Positions 52,825 to 64,000 of a stretch of 64,000 bases of DNA are shown in pieces. The notes beneath the pieces were generated by a model. The model was not told the DNA's origin. It saw only the letters and a program-made list of their open reading frames with translations, and searched no databases. The DNA lies in NCBI GenBank assembly GCA_963824415.1, contig CAWGPM010000014.1, forward strand, positions 124,001 to 188,000, written 5' to 3'. Source of the DNA: JABDQA01 sp963824415 (lineage in GTDB: Bacteria; Desulfobacterota; Desulfobulbia; Desulfobulbales; Desulfocapsaceae). Position 1 is the stretch's first letter; every line of letters begins with the position of its first letter. The position numbers and the translations under genes were made by a program.

Positions 52825-53212
52825 TCCCCGCATATATGAAGTGGTCCTCCTGTCCGGACCACGACGAGTCAGACACGCTGCGCTTTTATGCGCGGCGTGT
52901 CTCGTTTCGGGCAGTCTTCTGCGGGACAGGATAAAAGTTGTTTTAAATTATATAGTTACAGGATTATTGCTGCCTGGTTCGTGCGGGGTGTTCAATTGAC
53001 GGAACATGTATTGATGCTTAATCAGTATCTCCTTGCTACGTCGGTGCGCCAGGGAAATCATGAGTATGGTCGAAATCTCCCATATCCGCCGCATGCAGCG
53101 GTAAATCCTGCTCCCCCATGCATATGCATGAGCTGAACCGCGTATTGTCCATCGTACAGTACAACGTCCGCCGGAATGAATAGATAGGTTCTAGACAACC
53201 TCGAGGAAAATC
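52825..53212 (+). other. rplL-rpoB spacer
   Basis: This 388-base untranslated spacer has two hairpins near its start (annotated separately), an AT-rich stretch near 52935-52970 that might hold a secondary promoter, and a 14-base perfect palindrome CATGCATATGCATG at 53117-53130. No credible gene is present. Confidence 0.6.
52841..52906 (+). terminator. Attenuator hairpins between rplL and rpoB
   Basis: GTGGTCC (52841-52847) pairs with GGACCAC (52856-52862). A second, stronger hairpin pairs GACACGCTGCGC (52872-52883) with GCGCGGCGTGTC (52890-52901), followed by TCGTTTCG. The poor T-run suggests partial termination, or a processing site as known between these genes in enterobacteria, which lowers rpoB relative to rplL. 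Confidence 0.55.
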
Positions 53213-56200
53213 ATGGAAAGAATCAGAAAGCAATTTGCCAGTGCAACAAGCATCCTGGAGCCGCCCCATCTGATTTCAATGCAGCGCAAGTCATACGAAC
53301 ATTTTCTGCAGATGAATATTGATCCCGATCAGCGTGAAGATATCGGGCTCCAGGCGATCCTGAAAGAAATTTTTCCGATCAATGATTTTAACGGCGTCTG
53401 CTCTCTGGAATTTGTTCGATATAAATTTGGTGAACCCAAATATACGGTTCAGGAATGTCAGCAGCGCGGTATGACCTACGAGATACCGCTGAAAATCGTG
53501 GTCCGGCTGATCACTTTCGACGTCGATGAGGAGACCGGTGTTCAGTCGATTCGCGACATCAAGGAACAGGAAGTATTTTTCGGTTCCCTGCCGCTGATGA
53601 CCGCTGACGGCGTATATGTGATCAACGGCACCGAACGGGTGATTGTCTCCCAGCTGCAGCGCTCTCCGGGTCTGTTCTACACCCATGACCAGGGCAAGAG
53701 CCACGCCAGCGGCAAACTGCTCTACTCGGCCCGGATCATCCCGGTGCGCGGTTCCTGGATCGATCTCGAGTTCGATATAAAGGATATCCTGCATGTCCGC
53801 ATCGACCGGCGCAGGAAGTTCCCCGTCACCTCGCTGCTCAAGGCACTGGGTTATACGGGTACTGAACTGCTGGAGAAATTCTACCCGATCAGCACCATTA
53901 AAAAGGATAAAAAGGGCTACAAGATCAGCTTCAGCGAGGAGACCGCTTTCGGCACCCGGCTCGAGTTTGATCTCGTCGACCCCAAGGACGGCACCGTTCT
54001 CAGCAAAAAGGGTCGGAAAATCTCCCGGGCCCTGTGCCGGCGCATCGAAGAGGCGGGCATCGAGTATCTGCGGATATCAGCCGAGGCCCTGGTGGGCAAG
54101 GTGATCGCCGATGACATCGTCGCCCCCAAGGAAGAGCAGCCGCTCGTCCTGCATAACACTGAAATTACCGAGTCGCTGCTGGAGACGCTTGACGGCGCGG
54201 CCATCAAGGAATTCAGGGTGCTTGGCATCGACGGGGTGAAATATTCGGATTCGTTCAGCAAGACTCTTGCGGTCGACAAGGTCGTATCCACTGAGGAGGC
54301 CCTGCTGGAAATCTATCGGCGTTTGCGGCCCTCGAGCCCGCCGACCCTGGAAGTTGCCGAAGGCTTTTTTCAGAACCTGTTTTTCAACCCCGAACTCTAC
54401 GATCTTTCTGAGGTTGGTCGTTATAAGATCAATGCCCGGCTCGGCCTCGATATCGATATCGATCAGCGGGCACTGACCAAGGAAGATATCGTCGAGGCAG
54501 TCAAATATCTGGTTCGTCTCAAGGACAGCCAGGGTATGGTGGACGACATCGATCACCTGGGCAACCGCAGGGTACGGACCGTCGGCGAACTGGTGGAGAA
54601 TCAGTATCGCATGGGTCTGGTCAGGATGGAGCGGGCCATCAAAGAGCGCATGACCCTGCAGGATGTGGAAACGCTGATGCCCCACGACCTGGTGAACCCA
54701 AAACCGATCTCGGCGGCGATCAAGGAATTCTTCGGCACCAGCCAGCTCTCCCAGTTCATGGATCAGACCAATCCGCTTTCGGAAGTCACCCACAAAAGAC
54801 GTCTGAGCGCGCTCGGACCGGGCGGTCTGTCGCGTGAGCGAGCCGGTTTCGAGGTCCGCGACGTGCATCCGACCCACTACGGCAGGATCTGTCCGGTGGA
54901 AACCCCCGAGGGACCGAATATTGGCCTGATCGTTTCCCTGGCCACCTATGCCCGGGTCAACCCGTACGGTTTCATCGAGACTCCGTACCGTAAAGTGAAC
55001 GAGCGGATTGTCTACGATCAGGAAATCCGCTATCTGTCTGCCCTGCAGGAGCAGAACAACTATATTGCCCCGGCGCTGACCCCGCTCGACAAGAAAAACT
55101 GTATTGTACCCGATCAGTTGATTGTGCGCGAAGACGGCGAGGTTATCACCACCAGTGCCGACAGTGTCACCTATATGGACATCGCCCCGAACCAGTTGGT
55201 CAGTGTCGCCGCGTCTTTGATTCCCTTTCTGGAAAACGATGATGCCAACCGTGCGCTGATGGGCTCCAACATGCAGCGTCAGGCGGTTCCGCTGATGCGT
55301 ACCGCCGCGCCGCTGGTCGGCACCGGCATGGAGCGCTATGTTGCCCGGGACTCAGGAGCATGCCTGCTGGCCGGAGGTGACGGCGTGGTTGAAGAGGTCG
55401 ACGCCAACCGTATCGTGGTCTGCTATGACGAACCGGGCGTGGACGGCTCCGATACCGGTGTGGCCGTCTACCGGCTGGAGAAATATAAAAAATCGAACCA
55501 GAACACCTGTTTTACCCAGAAACCGCTGGTCAAGCCCGGCGTCCGGGTAGAGAAAGGCACCGTGCTGGCCGATGGGCCGTCCTGCGACAAAGGTGAACTG
55601 GCCCTGGGCAAGAATGTGACGATCGCCTTTATGCCGTGGCGTGGTTTCAACTTCGAGGATTCGATCCTGATCAACGAGCGGCTGCTCAAAGAAGATGCGT
55701 TCACCTCGCTGCATATCGAGGTGTTCGAGACCATGGCCCGCGATACCAAGCTGGGCAAGGAAGAGATTACCCGGGACATTCCCAACGTCAGCGAAGACAC
55801 CCTGCGCAACCTCGACGAATCGGGCATCGTCCGCATCGGGGCAGAAGTCGGGGCCGGGGATACCCTGGTGGGCAAGGTCACCCCTAAAGGGGAAACGGTC
55901 CTGTCGCCCGAGGAAAAACTGCTGCGGGCAATTTTCGGTGAGAAGGCCCAGGATGTAAAGGACTCTTCGCTGCGGGTCCCCCCGGGGGTTGAAGGCGTGG
56001 TCATCGATGCCAAGGTTTTCTCGCGCAAGGGCGTCGACAAGGACGAGCGTTCATTGATGATCGAGGACCTGGAAATCGAGCGGCTCAACCAGGACAAGCT
56101 TGATGAACTGGCCAGTCTGAAGCGGGGCGTCTGTCGCGAAATCGGCAAACTGCTCCACAACAAGACCGTCAAGGAAGATGTCTGCTCCAAGAGCGGCAAG

Positions 56201-57295
56201 GTGCTGGTCAAGCTGGGCAAGAAGTTCAGCATGGAGTTTGCCGAGGAGGTCGGGTTTCATGCGCTGCGCAAGCTCGAGTTCTCCCAGCGGGCCAAATATC
56301 TGGACAAGATCGACGATATCTACGGCCGCTATGACAAGCAGGCCGGTCTGATCAGCGAACGCTACGACGGTATTATCGACCGCCTGAAAAAGGGCGACGA
56401 TCTGCCCCCCGGCGTGGTCAAGATGGTCAAGGTCTATGTGGCCACCAAGCGCAAGCTCTCGGTCGGCGACAAGATGGCCGGGCGCCACGGCAACAAGGGC
56501 GTGGTTTCCTGCCTGCTGCCGGAAGAGGACATGCCCTATTTCGGTGACGGCACCACCGTCGATATCGTACTCAATCCGCTGGGCGTGCCATCGCGTATGA
56601 ACGTCGGCCAGGTACTGGAGGTGCATCTGGGCTATGCTGCCAGAAAGCTCGGGGAACAGCTCGAAGAAATGGCCAACCGGCAGGCAGCCTCGGAGATCAA
56701 GGACAAGCTCAAGAAAGTTTATTCAAAAGAAGAATTTACCAGCATAACCAAGGGCATCAGTGATGAAGAACTGATCGAATGGGCGCGCGAGCATCAGCAT
56801 GGTCTGCACATGTCGACCCCGGTATTCGACGGGGCCGAGGAGGCTGAGATCAGGGCGCTGCTGAACGAAGCGGGTGTTGATGAGGTAGGCCAGGTGCAGC
56901 TTTACGACGGTTTGAGCGGTGAGCCCTTTGCCAACAAGGTCACGGTCGGCGCGATGTATATGCTGAAACTTCACCATCTGGTGGACAACAAGATTCATGC
57001 CCGGTCCACCGGGCCCTACTCGCTTGTCACCCAGCAGCCGCTCGGCGGCAAGGCGCAGTTCGGCGGACAGCGACTTGGCGAGATGGAGGTGTGGGCCATG
57101 GAGGCATACGGCGCTGCCTACACGCTCAAGGAATTTCTGACCGCCAAGTCGGACGACGTGGAAGGCCGCACGCAGATGTACGAGCGTATCGTCAAGGGAG
57201 ACAACTTCCTGGCGACCGGCCTGCCGGAGTCGTTCCATGTTCTGGTCAAGGAACTGCAGGGATTGTGTTTGAATATGGAGCTCATTGAGGAATAG
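53213..57295 (+). CDS. rpoB: RNA polymerase beta subunit
   Basis: RpoB (1360 residues) forms one side of the polymerase active cleft. Recognisable regions include the rifampicin-binding region SQLSQFMDQTNPLSEVTHKR and LSALGPGGLSRERAGFEVRD (about 512-550), the downstream VHPTHYGRICPVETPEGPNI, and GDKMAGRHGNKGVVS near the C-terminus, ending GLCLNMELIEE. Length is close to the 1342 residues of E. coli. GAGGAAAATC precedes the ATG. Confidence 0.98.
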   Translation: MERIRKQFASATSILEPPHLISMQRKSYEHFLQMNIDPDQREDIGLQAILKEIFPINDFNGVCSLEFVRYKFGEPKYTVQECQQRGMTYEIPLKIVVRLITFDVDEETGVQSIRDIKEQEVFFGSLPLMTADGVYVINGTERVIVSQLQRSPGLFYTHDQGKSHASGKLLYSARIIPVRGSWIDLEFDIKDILHVRIDRRRKFPVTSLLKALGYTGTELLEKFYPISTIKKDKKGYKISFSEETAFGTRLEFDLVDPKDGTVLSKKGRKISRALCRRIEEAGIEYLRISAEALVGKVIADDIVAPKEEQPLVLHNTEITESLLETLDGAAIKEFRVLGIDGVKYSDSFSKTLAVDKVVSTEEALLEIYRRLRPSSPPTLEVAEGFFQNLFFNPELYDLSEVGRYKINARLGLDIDIDQRALTKEDIVEAVKYLVRLKDSQGMVDDIDHLGNRRVRTVGELVENQYRMGLVRMERAIKERMTLQDVETLMPHDLVNPKPISAAIKEFFGTSQLSQFMDQTNPLSEVTHKRRLSALGPGGLSRERAGFEVRDVHPTHYGRICPVETPEGPNIGLIVSLATYARVNPYGFIETPYRKVNERIVYDQEIRYLSALQEQNNYIAPALTPLDKKNCIVPDQLIVREDGEVITTSADSVTYMDIAPNQLVSVAASLIPFLENDDANRALMGSNMQRQAVPLMRTAAPLVGTGMERYVARDSGACLLAGGDGVVEEVDANRIVVCYDEPGVDGSDTGVAVYRLEKYKKSNQNTCFTQKPLVKPGVRVEKGTVLADGPSCDKGELALGKNVTIAFMPWRGFNFEDSILINERLLKEDAFTSLHIEVFETMARDTKLGKEEITRDIPNVSEDTLRNLDESGIVRIGAEVGAGDTLVGKVTPKGETVLSPEEKLLRAIFGEKAQDVKDSSLRVPPGVEGVVIDAKVFSRKGVDKDERSLMIEDLEIERLNQDKLDELASLKRGVCREIGKLLHNKTVKEDVCSKSGKVLVKLGKKFSMEFAEEVGFHALRKLEFSQRAKYLDKIDDIYGRYDKQAGLISERYDGIIDRLKKGDDLPPGVVKMVKVYVATKRKLSVGDKMAGRHGNKGVVSCLLPEEDMPYFGDGTTVDIVLNPLGVPSRMNVGQVLEVHLGYAARKLGEQLEEMANRQAASEIKDKLKKVYSKEEFTSITKGISDEELIEWAREHQHGLHMSTPVFDGAEEAEIRALLNEAGVDEVGQVQLYDGLSGEPFANKVTVGAMYMLKLHHLVDNKIHARSTGPYSLVTQQPLGGKAQFGGQRLGEMEVWAMEAYGAAYTLKEFLTAKSDDVEGRTQMYERIVKGDNFLATGLPESFHVLVKELQGLCLNMELIEE

Positions 57296-57391
57296 CCGCC
57301 GTTGGCAGCGATTCCCAGCAACCAAACCAGCTCTTCAATGCCTGTGATCACGTTGATCCGGGCTATAAAAATGTGAAGCAGAGGTGAACTC

Positions 57392-61768
<4,377 letters not shown>

Positions 61769-61790
61769 ACCTTGAGCAAACGTTTTTTGC

Positions 61791-61819
61791 TTGACTCTCA
61801 AAAGAGTGTGAGGTAAATA
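61791..61819 (+). promoter_or_regulatory. Probable promoter of rpsL-rpsG-fusA
   Basis: TTGACT (61791-61796), a 17-base spacer and TAAATA (61814-61819) lie just after the rpoC stop and about 80 bases before rpsL. Both boxes are good matches, suggesting that the str genes have a start independent of rpoBC. Confidence 0.6.
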
Positions 61820-61901
61820 TCGTCTTTTGCGCCGCAGTATATTGGAGCTTATTTTACTGCCGTGCAATAACCAAGAAAACTGAACAGGAGCGCTACACGC
61901 A

Positions 61902-62273
61902 ATGCCAACAATCAATCAACTGGTACGGCAGGGCAGGAAGAAAATGGTTAAGAAAACCAATACGCCTGCACTGAAGGGTTCCCCGCAGAAACGGGGGGTC
62001 TGTGTCAGGGTCTATACCACCACACCCAAGAAGCCGAACTCGGCTCTGCGAAAGGTTGCCAGGGTGCGGTTGACCAACGGTATTGAGGTAACTTCATATA
62101 TCCCGGGAATCGGGCACAACCTGCAGGAGCACTCGGTGGTACTGATCAGGGGCGGCAGGGTGAAAGACCTTCCCGGTGTCCGTTACCACATCGTTCGTGG
62201 GACGCTCGACACGCTTGGTGTATCGGATCGCCGGCAGGGGCGTTCGAAATATGGTGCCAAAAAGCCCTCCTGA
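61902..62273 (+). CDS. rpsL: Ribosomal protein S12
   Basis: S12 (123 residues) shapes the decoding centre. The sequence starts MPTINQLVRQGRKKMVKKTN and has the conserved TPKKPNSALRKVARVRLTNG, with Lys at the classical streptomycin-resistance positions (KKPNSA and RVKDLPGVRYH), so it should be streptomycin-sensitive. rpsG follows after 20 bases. Confidence 0.98.
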   Translation: MPTINQLVRQGRKKMVKKTNTPALKGSPQKRGVCVRVYTTTPKKPNSALRKVARVRLTNGIEVTSYIPGIGHNLQEHSVVLIRGGRVKDLPGVRYHIVRGTLDTLGVSDRRQGRSKYGAKKPS

Positions 62274-62293
62274 TAGGGCTGGAGAATTATATT

Positions 62294-62767
62294 ATGTCCC
62301 GTAGAAAAGGTGCAGAAAAACGAGTTATTGAGCCGGACCCGCGTTACAACAACGTGCTCGTCTCCAAATTCACCAACGGCCTGATGCAGCGCGGTAAGAA
62401 GAGCGTGGCCCGGCGGATCTTCTATGACGCCATGGATATCATCGATACCAAGGTAGCCGATGAAGAGCCGATGATCGTCTTCGAGCAGGCCATGGAAAAT
62501 GTACGGCCCCGCGTCGAGGTCAAGTCGCGGCGTGTCGGCGGTGCCACCTATCAGGTACCGATGGAGGTTCGTCAGACCAGAAGAAATGCACTGGCAATTC
62601 GGTGGATTATCGGATTCGCCCAGTCCCGCTCCGGAAAAACGATGTCGGAGAAACTGGCGGCGGAATTGCTCGATGCTTTCAATGAACGCGGTGCCGCCGT
62701 TAAGAAAAAGGACGACACCCACCGTATGGCGGAAGCCAACAAGGCCTTTGCCCATTACCGCTGGTAA
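62294..62767 (+). CDS. rpsG: Ribosomal protein S7
   Basis: S7 (157 residues) nucleates assembly of the 30S head. It starts MSRRKGAEKRVIEPDPRYNN and has FTNGLMQRGKKSVARRIFYD, RPRVEVKSRRVGGATYQVP and MAEANKAFAHYRW at the end. Length and motifs are standard. fusA follows after 65 bases. Confidence 0.98.
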   Translation: MSRRKGAEKRVIEPDPRYNNVLVSKFTNGLMQRGKKSVARRIFYDAMDIIDTKVADEEPMIVFEQAMENVRPRVEVKSRRVGGATYQVPMEVRQTRRNALAIRWIIGFAQSRSGKTMSEKLAAELLDAFNERGAAVKKKDDTHRMAEANKAFAHYRW

Positions 62768-62832
62768 TACGATAAGCGGTCGGGCGGCGGCTGGAGCTGA
62801 AATCGGCATAAGAGAAGATATGGGGTTTGTTG

Positions 62833-64000
62833 ATGTCAGCTCGCAGCGAGTTATCGGTCATACGCAATATCGGCATCATGGCCCACATCGATGCCGGCAA
62901 GACCACCACGACTGAACGGATACTTTTCTACACCGGCCGGTCGTACAAGATGGGCGAGGTTCATGACGGCAATGCCGTAATGGACTGGATGGAACAGGAG
63001 CAGGAGCGGGGCATTACGATCACCTCGGCGGCAACGACCTGCACCTGGAACGAGCACAAGATAAATATTATTGATACCCCCGGGCACGTCGATTTCACCG
63101 TCGAGGTGGAACGCTGTCTGCGGGTACTGGATGGCGTCATCGCTGTCTTCTGCTCGGTCGGCGGGGTGGAACCCCAGTCCGAGACCGTCTGGAGGCAGGC
63201 CGACAGATATGCCATCCCCCGGTTGGCCTTCATCAACAAGATGGATCGAGTGGGGGCCAACTTCGATCGATGTCTGAAAATGATGGTCGAACGGCTCGGG
63301 GCAAATCCGCTGCCCCTGCAGTTGCCGGTAGGCAAGGAAGCAGACTTCGAAGGGGTCATCGACCTCATTGAAGAGAAAATGCTCAGTTTCAGCGAGCAGT
63401 CTCTTGGACAGGAAGTGGTGGAGTCACCCATTCCTGATCGATATAAAGAAGTATTCACGGCCGCACGAATGGCAATCCTCGAGAAATTGGCCGATTTCGA
63501 TGAGGGTGTCATGGAAAAATATCTTGACGATAAACCGGTTTCGGTTGACGAGATGTACCGTGCACTGCGAAAGGCCACTTTGGCGCTTGAAGTCGTGCCG
63601 GTACTGTGCGGCAGCGCTTTTAAAAACAAGGGCATTCAGCCTCTGTTGGACAGCGTAGTCAGGTATCTTCCCTCACCGGCGGATATCGACTTCGTTGAAG
63701 GGCTTGACCGTCAGGGCGAGCCGCTGCAGCGTAAAACCGGTCCACAGGAGAAATTTTGCGGTCTGGTGTTTAAGCTGATGAGTGATTCATTCGTCGAGAA
63801 CCTCGCTTTTGCCAGGATTTACTCGGGAGTGCTCAGCGTCGGCGATAAGGTCTTCAACCCGGTTAAGAAGAAGAAGGAGAAAGTCTCGAAACTTCTTAAA
63901 CTGCACGCCAACAAGCGTGAAGAGGTCAGGGAGATCAGGGCCGGCGATATCGGCGCTGTTGTTGGGCTTAAGTTCACCACCACCGGCGATACGCTCTGTG
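62833..64000 (+). CDS. fusA: Elongation factor G (3' end beyond window)
   Basis: EF-G drives translocation on the ribosome. The reading frame is open from ATG 62833 to the end of the window (389 codons seen of about 690). G motifs are IGIMAHIDAGKTTTTERIL (G1), QEQERGITITSAATT (switch I), DTPGHVDF (G3) and INKMDRVGANF (G4), then CGSAFKNKG and LHANKREEVREIRAGDIGAV in domain II. Position after rpsG is the normal str-operon order. Some Desulfobacterota carry several EF-G paralogues; linkage to rpsLG makes this the main one by inference. Confidence 0.95.
   Translation, partial: MSARSELSVIRNIGIMAHIDAGKTTTTERILFYTGRSYKMGEVHDGNAVMDWMEQEQERGITITSAATTCTWNEHKINIIDTPGHVDFTVEVERCLRVLDGVIAVFCSVGGVEPQSETVWRQADRYAIPRLAFINKMDRVGANFDRCLKMMVERLGANPLPLQLPVGKEADFEGVIDLIEEKMLSFSEQSLGQEVVESPIPDRYKEVFTAARMAILEKLADFDEGVMEKYLDDKPVSVDEMYRALRKATLALEVVPVLCGSAFKNKGIQPLLDSVVRYLPSPADIDFVEGLDRQGEPLQRKTGPQEKFCGLVFKLMSDSFVENLAFARIYSGVLSVGDKVFNPVKKKKEKVSKLLKLHANKREEVREIRAGDIGAVVGLKFTTTGDTLC

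Overview
The window is a moderately GC-rich chromosomal segment from what looks like a sulfate-reducing (or sulfur-disproportionating) Desulfobacterota bacterium, probably close to the Desulfobulbales. The main evidence is the dissimilatory sulfur block aprB-aprA-qmoA-qmoB-qmoC. It sits among bacterial housekeeping genes: rnpB of bacterial type A, rpoBC, ribosomal proteins, and a type IV pilus cluster with PilMNOP. The genus assignment is inference from gene content. I see no phage, transposase, IS or CRISPR array, so this is core chromosome.

Layout. 1-6.4 kb: a CAT-anticodon tRNA, a NIF3-family protein with its usual zinc-ribbon partner, RNase P RNA, fused ispDF, an M20 peptidase and purF. 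6.4-12 kb (minus strand): a REC-GGDEF response regulator, a small orphan protein, a PfkB kinase, a large HEAT/cyclic-nucleotide-binding protein and glyQ without an adjacent glyS. 12.2-16.2 kb: a CoA-binding protein, uvrA and secB. 16.2-23.5 kb (minus strand): pilM (frameshifted in this sequence), pilN, pilO, pilP, an AMIN/STN/TPR protein, an MshL-type secretin and a lipoprotein, which together look like one pilus assembly operon. 23.9-30 kb: lepB, sfsA, the lower-glycolysis set gap-rimI-pgk-tpiA, secG and two convergent tRNA-Leu genes. 30-39 kb: ribF, a candidate small RNA, three TPR/zinc-ribbon/HEAT genes, ribE-ribBA-ribH, nusB and ftsK. 39-47 kb: the Apr-Qmo block. 47-64 kb: a structured non-coding element, tRNAs Thr-Tyr-Gly-Thr, tuf, rpmG, tRNA-Trp, secE-nusG-rplK-rplA-rplJ-rplL-rpoB-rpoC, then rpsL-rpsG-fusA, the last cut by the window end.

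Functional picture. QmoABC passes electrons from menaquinol to AprAB, which reduces APS to sulfite. The block has its own strong sigma-70-like promoter and several strong hairpins between its genes. The pil cluster supplies the inner-membrane alignment complex (PilMNOP) and an outer-membrane secretin. Its PilQ function appears to be split between an AMIN/STN/TPR protein and a separate MshL-type pore protein. The translation and transcription block follows the usual bacterial order.

I found no convincing new multi-gene system. The items most worth a second look are: the ~120-bp element with nested inverted repeats and a possible pseudoknot between qmoC and the tRNA cluster; a promoter-to-terminator unit of about 130 nt upstream of a TPR gene; the pilM frameshift and split PilQ; competing folds at the 5' end of rnpB; an expanded, AT-rich insertion in RpoC; and an atypical GAPDH.
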